DNA from: Acidobacteriota bacterium
GTDB taxonomy: Bacteria > Acidobacteriota > Terriglobia > Terriglobales > Acidobacteriaceae
Direction of reading: 5' to 3'
DNA: 64,000 nucleotides
Assembly (NCBI GenBank): GCA_021780075.1
Contig: JAJXZL010000050.1
Span: 1-64,000, forward strand
Below are positions 8,359 through 20,088 of the stretch, in pieces; the stretch's first letter is position 1; each line of letters opens with the position of its first letter. The position numbers and the translations under genes were made by a program. Under the pieces are notes generated by a model. The model did not search any database. It was not told the origin of the DNA and worked only from the letters and a program-made list of their open reading frames with translations.

Positions 8359-9966
8359 TTGACGAGCGCAGACTGTCATCCCATTACCGTGGCACCGGGT
8401 TTGACCCGGCTGTTTCTGGACTACAGTGCCGGCGAAGAGGCGGTGCGATCCTATTACGCAGCAGCGTCGTTTGACACTGGTTGGCAGACGCGTCCGCAGG
8501 TCCCGGCGCACTGGCCAGAGCTGGTAGCGGAGCTGGCCGCACAGAATTCCACCGCTGCTGCCCGCGCTGCGCTGGATGCGATGCAGTCGGGCGGCGGGGT
8601 GGTGGTGACGGGCCAGCAGGTAGGGCTGTTTGGCGGGCCGCTATTAACGCTTTTCAAGGCGGCCACTGCGCTTGCGCGGGCGCGGGAGGCTACGCAGGCA
8701 GGCCGTCCCCACGTTGCCATTTTCTGGCTGGCGAGTGAAGACCACGATTTTGCGGAGATCAATCACGTTGTTTTTCCCGGCCGCCGCGCGTTGCACAAGC
8801 TGGTGTATGCGGCAACGCCGAATGCGGCTGTGCCGGTGGGCCCGGTGTTGCTCGATGACTCCATTGTGCCGCTGGTGGAGCAGGCATGGGAGCTGCTGGG
8901 CTACTCGGATGCCATGGAGGCGCTGGAAGCTGCGTACAAGCCCGGCCGCAGCTTTGCCCAGGCGTTTGCGGAGTTCTACTCGAAGGTCTTTGCGGCGCAG
9001 GGTCTGCTGGTGCTGGATGCGGGCAGCCGCGCATTCCATCGCATGGGCGCGCCTGTGCTGCGTGCCGCTCTTGAGCGCGCCGACGAACTGCACGCCGCGC
9101 TGCTCGAGCGCAATCGAGAGCTGGAAATCGCCGGGTATCACGCGCAGGTGGCCGTGGGTCCGCAGTCGAGCCTGCTGTTTCTCATCGACGAGAAAAGCGG
9201 CGCGCGGCTGGCGCTGAAGCGTATGCCGCCCAGCGCGGCTGAGCCGAACGGAACGTGGCAGGCGGGGCGGCAGAGCTATTCGACCGCCGATCTGGTGGCG
9301 ATTCTGGAAGCCGAGCCGGAGCGCATTTCTCCTTCGGCGCTGCTGCGGCCGGTCTTTCAGGATCTTCTGCTTTCGACCTCGCTGACCATTGGCGGGCCGG
9401 CGGAGGTGGCTTACTTTGCGCAGTCGGCGGTGCTCTTCGAACGCATTCTGGGACGCCTGACGCCCGCGCAGCCGCGATTTTTCGGTACGCTCGTGGAGCC
9501 GGCTATTGGCGAGCTGCTGCGCAAACACGAGTTGACGCTGGAGAGGGTTTTAGCCGAGAGCCAGGACTCGCTGACGCAGTTGCTGGCCGCGCGCGCCATG
9601 CCCGTCGAAGGCAAGCGGAAGATGGCTGCCGCGGGCAATGCGCTGGATGAGGAACTAACTCCGCTGCTTGAATGGATGCAGATGTTGGATGCGGGGCTGG
9701 GCCGCTCGGCCGAGACGGCGGCAAGCAAGATGCGCTACCAGATGAACCGGCTGCGCAGGCTGGCGGCCAACTTCCAACTACAGCAGGAGGCCTCGCTCGC
9801 GCGCCACGCTGAAGCCGTGAGCCAGGCCTTGTATCCCGCAGGCGTATTGCAGGAGCGCGTGCATGGCGCGGCCTTTTACGTTGCGCGCTACGGACTGGAA
9901 CTGGCTGAACGAGTGACGGCGCAGGCTGACGATTGCCGCACTGGGCACACGGCACTCTGGCTCTAG
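8359..9966 (+). CDS. bshC: Putative cysteine ligase BshC (bacillithiol biosynthesis)
   Basis: BshC is assigned the last step of bacillithiol synthesis, joining cysteine to glucosaminyl malate. The two family signatures are clear: TGQQVGLFGGPLLTLFKA and FWLASEDHDFAEINHV. The start is placed at TTG 8359 (GGAAGAG six bases upstream), which gives 535 residues, the usual family length; the longer frame from 8236 adds a non-conserved tail. The C-terminal third is helical and coiled-coil-like, as in the family. Glycosyltransferase and deacetylase partners BshA and BshB are not in the window, so bacillithiol production is inferred. Confidence 0.9.
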   Translation: MTSADCHPITVAPGLTRLFLDYSAGEEAVRSYYAAASFDTGWQTRPQVPAHWPELVAELAAQNSTAAARAALDAMQSGGGVVVTGQQVGLFGGPLLTLFKAATALARAREATQAGRPHVAIFWLASEDHDFAEINHVVFPGRRALHKLVYAATPNAAVPVGPVLLDDSIVPLVEQAWELLGYSDAMEALEAAYKPGRSFAQAFAEFYSKVFAAQGLLVLDAGSRAFHRMGAPVLRAALERADELHAALLERNRELEIAGYHAQVAVGPQSSLLFLIDEKSGARLALKRMPPSAAEPNGTWQAGRQSYSTADLVAILEAEPERISPSALLRPVFQDLLLSTSLTIGGPAEVAYFAQSAVLFERILGRLTPAQPRFFGTLVEPAIGELLRKHELTLERVLAESQDSLTQLLAARAMPVEGKRKMAAAGNALDEELTPLLEWMQMLDAGLGRSAETAASKMRYQMNRLRRLAANFQLQQEASLARHAEAVSQALYPAGVLQERVHGAAFYVARYGLELAERVTAQADDCRTGHTALWL

Positions 9967-10028
9967 CGTTGCGCGCGAACCTGCCTGTCCAGCCGTATAA
10001 TCGGCGCGAGCAGGGGGTGAGCTTTCCA

Positions 10029-10961
10029 GTGAGACGTTTCGGTTTTGTATTGGCTTTTGGGTTGGCATTCTGCGCAGGGGCGCTGGCACAGCAGGATCCT
10101 TGCTCAACTGCGGGCCAGGACAATGCATTTCTTGGCATTCAAACCATACGGCTGTGGGCGGGGGATGCTCCGCAGGCAAAGGGCAGTGCCTGCGAAGATG
10201 TGCCGACGCTGACGGTCTTTGCACCGCAGAAAGGCCAAGAGAACGGCTCCGCGGTCGTGATTTTTCCAGGTGGCGCCTATGCGCACCTGGCCGCCAACCT
10301 TGAGGGCCGTCAGGTGGCGGACTGGTTCACCGCACGCGGATTCCGCGCCTTTGTGCTGCAATACCGGCTCAGCTCTAACGGTTATCTGCTCCCGGTTCCC
10401 CTGCTCGACGCGCGTCGCGCGATCCAGACGGTGCGCGCCCATGCGAAGGACTACTCCATTGCGCCCGACCGTATTGTGGTGATTGGCTTTTCTGCGGGAG
10501 GCCATCTGGCGGCGCTGGCCTCCACGCAGTTTGTTCCCGGCGATGCGGCCGCTGCTGATCCCATTGAGCGCGTGTCGAGCCGCCCGGATTACGTGGTGCT
10601 GGGCTATCCGTGGATTGGCGCGATCTCGAGGGACACCTCGCACCTGAGCTACTGCAAGCTGTTCAACGTGATGGACCGCTGCGAAGAGCTGCGCAAGGCG
10701 TATTCGCCTGATCTGTTCGTAACCAAAGACACACCGCCGACGTTCTGGTATCACACGTTCAATGACCGGACCGTTCCCGTGGAACAGGGACTGCGGTACT
10801 ATGAGGCGCTGGTGAAGGCAGGCGTGCCTGCCGAGGCGCACATTTTTGCCAACGGTCCCCACGGCACGGGATTGGGCAGGGGCGACGCCGCACTGGATCA
10901 ATGGCCCGGCCTGCTGGAGACGTGGCTCCGTGCGCAGGGCCTGCTCAAGGTGGACAAATAG
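10029..10961 (+). CDS. Secreted alpha/beta hydrolase (BD-FAE / acetyl-xylan-esterase-like)
   Basis: Exported serine esterase of 310 residues. A signal peptide (MRRFGFVLAFGLAFCAGALAQ) follows a GTG start at 10029, with GGGGGTGAG seven bases upstream. Fold landmarks are the oxyanion segment VIFPGGAY, the nucleophile elbow GFSAGGH, the acid in NDRTVP and the His in GPHGTGLG. This set is typical of the carbohydrate-esterase-like group often annotated as xylanase or endoglucanase by mistake. Substrate is unknown; plant-polymer deacetylation is plausible. It lies 68 bp after bshC and 93 bp before the S10 peptidase on the same strand. Confidence 0.82.
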   Translation: MRRFGFVLAFGLAFCAGALAQQDPCSTAGQDNAFLGIQTIRLWAGDAPQAKGSACEDVPTLTVFAPQKGQENGSAVVIFPGGAYAHLAANLEGRQVADWFTARGFRAFVLQYRLSSNGYLLPVPLLDARRAIQTVRAHAKDYSIAPDRIVVIGFSAGGHLAALASTQFVPGDAAAADPIERVSSRPDYVVLGYPWIGAISRDTSHLSYCKLFNVMDRCEELRKAYSPDLFVTKDTPPTFWYHTFNDRTVPVEQGLRYYEALVKAGVPAEAHIFANGPHGTGLGRGDAALDQWPGLLETWLRAQGLLKVDK

Positions 10962-11054
10962 GTCGCTGCGCCGAGGCCTGCGCGGATCAAGGAACGCGGG
11001 CCGCAGGCTTGCAATTGTCTCAGGTTGTGTTGAATTTTTTGGAGGATGCAGTTG

Positions 11055-12629
11055 ATGAATACGCCGAAAAGTCTTGCTGGTTGTTTGTTTGTTGTACTGG
11101 CCGCTCTGTCTCTTAACCTGACTGCGCCTGCGCAGGCGCCCACGGCGGGCGCGGAGGCGCAGAAGGAAAGCTCCAAAGATAGCGCAAAGGAGAACGCGCC
11201 CGTCCCGCCGGAAAAGCCGGTGGCGACGCATCATGAAATCACGCTTGGCGGCAAAGTGCTGAAGTACACGGCGACGGCCGGCAACCTGATTCTTCGCGAT
11301 GAAGAGGACAAGCCCTACGGCAGCATCTTCTACGTGGCGTACACGCTGGATGGGGCCGAACCGGGCACGCGCCCGGTGAGTTTTCTGTACAACGGCGGCC
11401 CGGGTTCGGCCACGCTGTGGCTGCACATGGGCTCGTTCTCGCCGGTGCGCATTGTGACGGACAGCCCGAAGGCCACCGCAGGACCGCCCTTCAAGCTGGT
11501 TCCCAACGAGTATTCGCTGCTGGACAAGAGCGACCTGGTTTTTATCGATGCGCCGCTTACGGGCTACTCGCGCGCCGTGGGCAAGGGAACGGCCAAGGAC
11601 TTTGCGGGCGTGGACCAGGATTTGCGCGCTTTTGACCGCTTCATCATCCGCTATCTGACGGTGAACCAGCGGTGGAATTCACCGAAGTTTCTGATTGGCG
11701 AATCGTATGGTACAACGCGCTCGGCGGCGCTGGCCGACATGCTGGGCAACGACGGCGTGCAACTGAACGGAGTGGTGCTGATTTCATCCATTCTGAACTA
11801 CGCCGTTCACGCTGGCGGCTACGACAACCTTTACATCTTCAACCTGCCCAGCTACGCTGCCGCGGCATGGTATTTTGACAAGATTCCCAACAAGCCCGCG
11901 GATGTGGCGGCGTGGGTGCAGCAGGCACGCGAGTTTGCTGCCGGTCCGTACGCGCAGGCGCTGTTTGCGGGGGACAACCTGCCCGCCGCGCAGTTGGACG
12001 AGGTGGCCAAACAGGTAAGCCACTTCACTGGCCTCAGCGTGGACTACATCAAAGAGGCTAACTTGCGCATTTCGCCGGTTCGCTTCCGCAAGGAAGTGCT
12101 GCGCGACGACCGCAAGACGCTTGGCCGTTATGACATGCGCTTTGAGGGCGTGGACGTGGACGCGGCCGGAGAAATGCCCAGCTATGACGCTTCAGACACG
12201 GGCATCACGGGCGCCTTTGTGGCCGCGCTCGAGGACTACATGGAGCGGGAGCTGAAGTACGAGAGCACCGATGCCTACCGGCCCAGCGCCAACAGCATTG
12301 GCCAGTGGGACTGGAAGCACAAGCCCACCAGCGGCGGCCCCGGCTTTGGCGGCCGCGAGCAAGCCGAGCCCTACGTGGCTGCGGACCTGGCGAGCGCCAT
12401 CCGCAAGAATCCGCATCTGCATGTCTTCTCGGCCAATGGCTACTTTGATCTGGCCACGCCGTTCTTTGCCACCGAGTATGACCTGGACCATATGAATCTG
12501 GATCCGGCGCTGCGCGGCAACGTGCAGTTTGGCTACTACCCCTCGGGGCACATGATTTATCTGAACGTCGAGGCCCTGCACAAGCTCAGGGATGATCTGG
12601 CCGCATTCATCACGAGTTCGACAAAATAA
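11055..12629 (+). CDS. Secreted serine carboxypeptidase, family S10
   Basis: Removes C-terminal residues from peptides in the periplasm. A signal peptide spans about residues 1-31. The S10 motifs are NGGPGSATLWLHMG (oxyanion hole), GESYGTTRSAALA (nucleophile Ser), the Asp in NGYFDLATP and the His in YPSGHMIYL. The start is ATG 11055 with GGAGG nine bases upstream, rather than the ATG at 11046, which overlaps that site. The 524-residue length is normal. A hairpin at 12629-12648 follows. Acidobacteria often carry several S10 paralogues of unknown substrate. Confidence 0.9.
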   Translation: MNTPKSLAGCLFVVLAALSLNLTAPAQAPTAGAEAQKESSKDSAKENAPVPPEKPVATHHEITLGGKVLKYTATAGNLILRDEEDKPYGSIFYVAYTLDGAEPGTRPVSFLYNGGPGSATLWLHMGSFSPVRIVTDSPKATAGPPFKLVPNEYSLLDKSDLVFIDAPLTGYSRAVGKGTAKDFAGVDQDLRAFDRFIIRYLTVNQRWNSPKFLIGESYGTTRSAALADMLGNDGVQLNGVVLISSILNYAVHAGGYDNLYIFNLPSYAAAAWYFDKIPNKPADVAAWVQQAREFAAGPYAQALFAGDNLPAAQLDEVAKQVSHFTGLSVDYIKEANLRISPVRFRKEVLRDDRKTLGRYDMRFEGVDVDAAGEMPSYDASDTGITGAFVAALEDYMERELKYESTDAYRPSANSIGQWDWKHKPTSGGPGFGGREQAEPYVAADLASAIRKNPHLHVFSANGYFDLATPFFATEYDLDHMNLDPALRGNVQFGYYPSGHMIYLNVEALHKLRDDLAAFITSSTK

Positions 12630-12648
12630 GGGGGCATATTCGCCCCCT
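12629..12648 (-). terminator. Intrinsic terminator of the Spy-like gene
   Basis: AGGGGGC and GCCCCCT arms around a 6-base loop. Read on the minus strand it is followed by TTATTTTG, so it fits a terminator for the leftward gene at 12663. The S10 peptidase gene stops exactly at its left edge, so the stem may also protect that mRNA's 3' end. Confidence 0.7.
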
Positions 12649-12662
12649 CGTGTGATGAGCCG

Positions 12663-13100
12663 CTACTGCTGCGGCTGGGTTGAGCTATCCGGCGGTGGCG
12701 GAGGCGGGCCTGCCGGGCCGCCGCGCCGCCGCTGCTGCATGGCCTCAAACTCCTGCTTTTGCTGGTCGTTGAGGACGGCGACGATGCGGGCGTGGATATC
12801 CGCGGCGACGGCCCGGGCCTGTGCGCGGCGATCTTCAGGGGAGAGATTCTGGTCCGCAAAAAGCGCCTGTATCTTGTTCCGGCGTTCTTCCAGCAGGGGT
12901 TTAATCTGCTTCTGCTGGTCGCCGGTCAGATTGAGTTGCCGGGTCAGGTGCCGGAGCTGGCGTTCGGGATTCATGCGCCGCGGAGGTGGGACCGGTTGCC
13001 CCTGTTGCGGGGGCGGGGGTGGATTGTCCTGGGCGATGGCGGCGCCGGTGCCGAGCGTGAGCAGGCCGCCAAGAGCGAGTGTAAACAGTTTGCTGCGCAT
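12663..13100 (-). CDS. Small periplasmic Spy/LTXXQ-like protein
   Basis: 145 residues: signal peptide (MRSKLFTLALGGLLTLGTGA), a proline-rich linker, a helical core, and a second Pro/Gln-rich tail. The core begins LTRQLNLTGDQQKQIKPLLE, the pattern of LTXXQ proteins related to Spy/CpxP, which are periplasmic chaperones or envelope-stress sensors. The start is ATG 13100, with GGAGG ten bases upstream. The poly-Pro flanks are an acidobacterial feature of this group. The upstream region carries a possible attenuator or small RNA. Function is inferred from the helical repeat only. Confidence 0.7.
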   Translation of the reverse strand: MRSKLFTLALGGLLTLGTGAAIAQDNPPPPPQQGQPVPPPRRMNPERQLRHLTRQLNLTGDQQKQIKPLLEERRNKIQALFADQNLSPEDRRAQARAVAADIHARIVAVLNDQQKQEFEAMQQRRRGGPAGPPPPPPDSSTQPQQ

Positions 13101-13249
13101 AGGTTGATGATCCTCCAATTGTCCCGGGAGCCTGTCGGATGCAGGCGGACCAAGGCTGGGCGCCTGATCTTGCTGCGAGCGACGAACGGCTGCGCCGGGA
13201 TTGCCTTCATAGAAGTAGACGGGATTCTGTCTTCGAGGATGAGGGGGCT

Positions 13250-13337
13250 AAAAAATAGAGGCGGGCTGCCAGCTTCGGGAGTGGAAAGACTTCCCGAAAC
13301 CGGCTGCCCGCTGGACCCTGAACCGGGTCTGGGTGGT
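13250..13337 (-). ncRNA. Candidate small RNA or leader attenuator with intrinsic terminator
   Basis: On the minus strand, from a predicted start near 13337, there is a 5-bp hairpin (GACCC/GGGTC, 13314-13329). It is followed by a long two-part stem: outer arms 13302-13311 with 13261-13270 (10 bp, one A-A mismatch) and inner arms 13292-13298 with 13274-13280 (TTCGGGA/TCCCGAA). Six Us at 13250-13255 come after it. This is a complete terminator of a roughly 88-nt RNA. The Spy-like gene starts 150 nt further on, so the element could be an independent sRNA or an attenuator of that gene. No Rfam class is recognised. Confidence 0.5.
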
Positions 13338-13343
13338 ATCTTT

Positions 13344-13371
13344 AGTCTAGGCTTGTTATGAAGAAAATCAA
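13344..13371 (-). promoter_or_regulatory. Possible promoter for the leftward RNA / Spy-like gene
   Basis: TTGATT and TAGACT with 16-bp spacing on the minus strand, placing a start near 13337, immediately before the structured segment. The only support is the match and its position. Confidence 0.45.
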
Positions 13372-13399
13372 GCGTTATTTGGGGAGAAATTCCCCGTTC

Positions 13400-13427
13400 G
13401 TGACCGCAGTCACCGCACTGTGGTGAC
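13400..13427. promoter_or_regulatory. CRP/FNR-type palindrome between divergent promoters
   Basis: GTGAC-CGCA-GTCAC (13400-13413) has the GTGA-N6-TCAC core of CRP/FNR-superfamily sites. An overlapping second pair, GTCACC-N7-GGTGAC, reaches 13427. The first site is centred at about -71.5 from the predicted ATP operon start and about -69.5 from the leftward start, a position used by class I activators. Related sites lie at 20332-20349 and 30280-30293. Confidence 0.5.
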
Positions 13428-13442
13428 ATGGCTCTGTTTGCG

Positions 13443-13471
13443 TTGACTTGCGGCATTTCCCCTGATACAAA
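13443..13471 (+). promoter_or_regulatory. Sigma-70-like promoter of the ATP synthase operon
   Basis: TTGACT and TACAAA separated by exactly 17 bp. The start would be near 13478, giving a leader of about 50 nt before the first subunit gene at 13528. This is the best promoter match in the window. Confidence 0.65.
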
Positions 13472-13527
13472 AAAGTGTTCCACCCGCGACAGAAATCACA
13501 CTGACCGCCTGGATTACCGGTACCGGA

Positions 13528-13986
13528 ATGCAAGAAATCATTCAACAAATCGGGGCCTTGCTGCTCGGCTCTGTGCCTACTTCCCTGCTGTTTATCGTGC
13601 TGGTGGTGGCCTACCAGTTTCTGGTGCAGAAGCCTTTGACCGCCACGCTGAAGGAGCGCCGCGCCCGCACGGAAGGTGCGGTTGAGGACGCGCATAACGC
13701 CATCGGCCGGGCTGAGGCGAGGGCTGCGGAGTACGCTGCCAGGCTGCGGCAGGCGCGCGCGGAGATTTACAGGGCGCGCGAGCAGCGCATCAAGCAGTGG
13801 ACCGCCGAGCGCGATGCGGCTCTGGATGCTGCGCGCAAGGCCGCAGGGCTGAGGGTGGGCCAGGCCAAGGCCGAACTGGAGACAGAGGCTGCCCATGCAC
13901 GGCAGGCGATTCAGGGCTCTGTCGCGGAACTGGCTGGTCAGGTGGTCAGGGCAGTTCTGCCGCTGGCTGCCGGGGGTTCCCGTTGA
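13528..13986 (+). CDS. atpF: F-type ATP synthase subunit b (first of two b-type genes)
   Basis: Peripheral-stalk subunit linking the membrane a subunit to F1 and delta. 152 residues with one N-terminal transmembrane helix (about 11-32, VPTSLLFIVLVVAYQFLVQ) and then an unbroken charged, Ala-rich helix typical of b or b'. It heads the operon, and its stop codon overlaps the start of the second b gene. The pair probably forms a b/b' heterodimer, as in photosynthetic bacteria and many others; which is b and which is b' cannot be decided from length. The ribosome binding site is weak. Confidence 0.85.
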   Translation: MQEIIQQIGALLLGSVPTSLLFIVLVVAYQFLVQKPLTATLKERRARTEGAVEDAHNAIGRAEARAAEYAARLRQARAEIYRAREQRIKQWTAERDAALDAARKAAGLRVGQAKAELETEAAHARQAIQGSVAELAGQVVRAVLPLAAGGSR

Positions 13987-14726
13987 GAGATTTGATTGTG
14001 CGTTCGCTTGTTTTCAAAAGAGTTCTCTGGTTCGTTTGCTTCGTGGTTTTGGCGGCCGGGGTCATGGTTCTGCCTGTCCGTACTGGGGCACAGGAGGCGG
14101 CAGCGGCGCCCGCCGCAACCACTTCCGCGCCGGCAACAGGCGGCGCTGCCAGCGCAGAGAAGGCCGGGAAGTCCGAGCAGGCGGAGATGGATGTCTACCG
14201 GCATGCTCCCGTGGTGCAGACGATCGCCAGAATGATTCACCTGCCGCTGGAGACCACGGCGCGGCTCTTTGAACTGATCAACTTCGCCATCATTGCGCTG
14301 GCCATCCTGATTCCCCTGGTGAAGATTCTGCCCAGGGTTCTCCATAACCGTTCGAGGACGCTGAACCAGAACCTTGCTTCGGCGCGCAAGATGACCGAGG
14401 ATGCCAACTCGCGGTTGAGCGCGGTCGAGGCTCAAATGGCGAAGCTGGACGAGGAGATTGCCGCGATTCGCGCCCGCGTGGAAGAGGAAAGCAAGCAGGA
14501 CGAAGTGCGGATCAAGGCTGCGATTGAAGAAGAGAGTGCCCGCATCATCTCCGCCTCGGAGCAGGAGATTACCGCGGCCGCGGCGCATGCGAAGCGCGGG
14601 ATCAGGCACTTTGCCGCCGATCTGGCGATCGAGCAGGCCGCCAAGCAACTGGTGCTTACGGCGGAGGCCGACAGCGCCCTGATTGCCGACTTTGTACGCG
14701 AGACGGCCAAGGGAGGGCAGAACTAA
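13983..14726 (+). CDS. atpF: F-type ATP synthase subunit b with N-terminal extension (second b-type gene)
   Basis: 247 residues from TTG 13983, which overlaps the previous stop (TTGA) and has GGGGG upstream; GTG 13998 is an alternative. The first 35 residues are hydrophobic and signal-peptide-like (VLWFVCFVVLAAGVMVLPV, then AQE). An Ala/Thr/Gly-rich linker follows, then the usual b-subunit membrane helix (LFELINFAIIALAILIPLVKI) and a long charged helix. Most b subunits are about 155-170 residues, so the extra N-terminal hydrophobic segment is unusual. It may be cleaved or form a second membrane helix. Confidence 0.83.
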   Translation: MRDLIVRSLVFKRVLWFVCFVVLAAGVMVLPVRTGAQEAAAAPAATTSAPATGGAASAEKAGKSEQAEMDVYRHAPVVQTIARMIHLPLETTARLFELINFAIIALAILIPLVKILPRVLHNRSRTLNQNLASARKMTEDANSRLSAVEAQMAKLDEEIAAIRARVEEESKQDEVRIKAAIEEESARIISASEQEITAAAAHAKRGIRHFAADLAIEQAAKQLVLTAEADSALIADFVRETAKGGQN

Positions 14727-15266
14727 ATGGCCGCATTCGTTTCCCGCTACGCGCAGGCTTTTATCGACGTGATTACAGACGCCGGGCTGGATACAGCCGC
14801 CATCGACCGGCAATTGAATGACTTTCTTGGCACATGGGATGGCAGCGCAGAGTTGCGCGATCTGTTTGCAAACCCGGCCGTGGCCGCCGCGCAAAAGGTG
14901 GCCATTCTGGATAAGCTCAATGCCAAGCTCGGGCTGCAGAAGGAACTGCGCAACCTGCTGGCCGTGCTCATCAACAACGACCGCATTGGCCAGGTGCATG
15001 AGGTGGCAGCGGCCTATCGCGCGGCTCTGCAGGAGCGGCAAGGCATCCGGCAGGCGGAGATTGTGACGGCGCGGGAACTGAGCGAGTCGGAACGCAGCGC
15101 GCTGCTGGAGAGCGTGGGCAAACTGGCCGGAACAAAGGTTGAAGCAAGTTTCAAGCTCGACACGGCGATCCTGGGCGGCACGGTGGTGCGCATCGGCTCC
15201 ACGGTGTTCGATGGCTCGGTGCGCGGGCGGCTGGAGCGGCTGAAGGAAACATTGATCGCCGGGTAG
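14727..15266 (+). CDS. atpH: F-type ATP synthase subunit delta
   Basis: Connects the b stalk to the top of the alpha3beta3 head. 179 residues, normal length: a six-helix N-terminal domain (SRYAQAFIDVI, RDLFANPAVAAAQKVAILDKL) and a C-terminal domain with the family strand LDTAILGGTVVRIGSTVFDGSVRGRL, mentioned here by its key residues GG and DGSVRG. It begins directly after the upstream stop codon and has GGGAGGG as ribosome binding site, so it is translationally coupled. Confidence 0.93.
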   Translation: MAAFVSRYAQAFIDVITDAGLDTAAIDRQLNDFLGTWDGSAELRDLFANPAVAAAQKVAILDKLNAKLGLQKELRNLLAVLINNDRIGQVHEVAAAYRAALQERQGIRQAEIVTARELSESERSALLESVGKLAGTKVEASFKLDTAILGGTVVRIGSTVFDGSVRGRLERLKETLIAG

Positions 15267-15318
15267 TTTTTCCGGCAAAGGATTTACCTCAAGGTTCTAA
15301 AGGATAGGAAGAGCAGAG

Positions 15319-16854
<1,536 letters not shown>

Positions 16855-17010
16855 AGAGGGTTCAGGTTTCAGGGATCTTCAAGACCGATTGCAGAAGGAA
16901 CACTAAGAAACGAGGGATCAGGAATCAGAGAGCAGTGAACAAAGGAAACTGGATACGCAATCATGCGGGTATCCGACCCTGAACTCTGATCCCTGACACT
17001 GGAAAGACTT
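16855..17010. repeat. Intra-operon spacer with inverted GATCCCTGA-type repeats
   Basis: The 156 bp between atpA and atpG contain several related words: GGTTCAGG, TCAGGGATC and GAGGGATCAGG on the left, and CCCTGAACTCTGATCCCTGA on the right (about 16975-16997). Left and right words are complementary, so the mRNA can fold into a large hairpin. The words resemble short tandem intergenic repeats scattered in acidobacterial genomes. No gene fits here. Confidence 0.6.
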
Positions 17011-19541
<2,531 letters not shown>

Positions 19542-19578
19542 CCAAGCTGACAGCAGTAAGCTATCCTGAAAGGAGCGC

Positions 19579-20001
19579 ATGGCAGAGGAAACAAATCAAC
19601 TGCGGGTCCGGCTGGTCACTCCGGCGCGTGTGCTCTTCGAGCACATGGCGAGCTCCGTCGAATTGCCGTCGAAGTCGGGATACCTCGAGGTGCTTTATGG
19701 ACATGCGCCGCTGGTGGCCGAACTGGGCGCTGGCGACGTGACCCTGCACGACGGGCCGGAGGGCGACGAGCGCTACAACGTGAACTGGGGCTTTGTGGAG
19801 GTGCTGCCGGATCGGGTGACGATTCTGGCCTCCGACGCGCTGAAGCCGGAAGAGATCGACGTGGCCCGCGCCGAGCAGCAACTGGACCGCGGCCTGCAAC
19901 TTTGGAAAGAAGCCGGCGAGAGCGAAGAAAAATACAATGAAGCTCTGCGCGTGATTGCCGAAGGCGAAGCGAAGATTGCATCGGCAGCGGAGAAGCACTG
20001 A
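19579..20001 (+). CDS. atpC: F-type ATP synthase subunit epsilon
   Basis: Rotor subunit that docks on gamma and can inhibit ATP hydrolysis. 140 residues: an N-terminal beta sandwich with the family segment LEVLYGHAPLVAELGAGDV and VNWGFVEVLPDRVTILA, then a C-terminal helical hairpin (EIDVARAEQQLDRGLQLW). The ribosome binding site is AAAGGAG. It is the last gene of the operon; a strong hairpin follows at 20032. Subunits a and c are not found in the window. Confidence 0.95.
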   Translation: MAEETNQLRVRLVTPARVLFEHMASSVELPSKSGYLEVLYGHAPLVAELGAGDVTLHDGPEGDERYNVNWGFVEVLPDRVTILASDALKPEEIDVARAEQQLDRGLQLWKEAGESEEKYNEALRVIAEGEAKIASAAEKH

Positions 20002-20031
20002 CGCAGTCACTCCATCCGTTTTTCAAAACCC

Positions 20032-20067
20032 AAGGCCCTGCTTCTGTGAGCGGGGCCTTTGATTTTG
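20032..20067 (+). terminator. Intrinsic terminator of the ATP synthase operon
   Basis: AAGGCCC and GGGCCTT arms with a further GCTT/GAGC extension inside, followed by TTTGATTTT on the plus strand. It lies 30 bp after the atpC stop and faces the small minus-strand gene ending at 20089. Confidence 0.8.
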
Positions 20068-20088
20068 GTATTGAAACGCTGGGGATTC

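Noticed and set aside
13938-15278. 446-residue minus-strand open frame within the ATP synthase operon
   Set aside because: Runs antisense across the second b gene and atpH; low-complexity His/Arg/Leu content.
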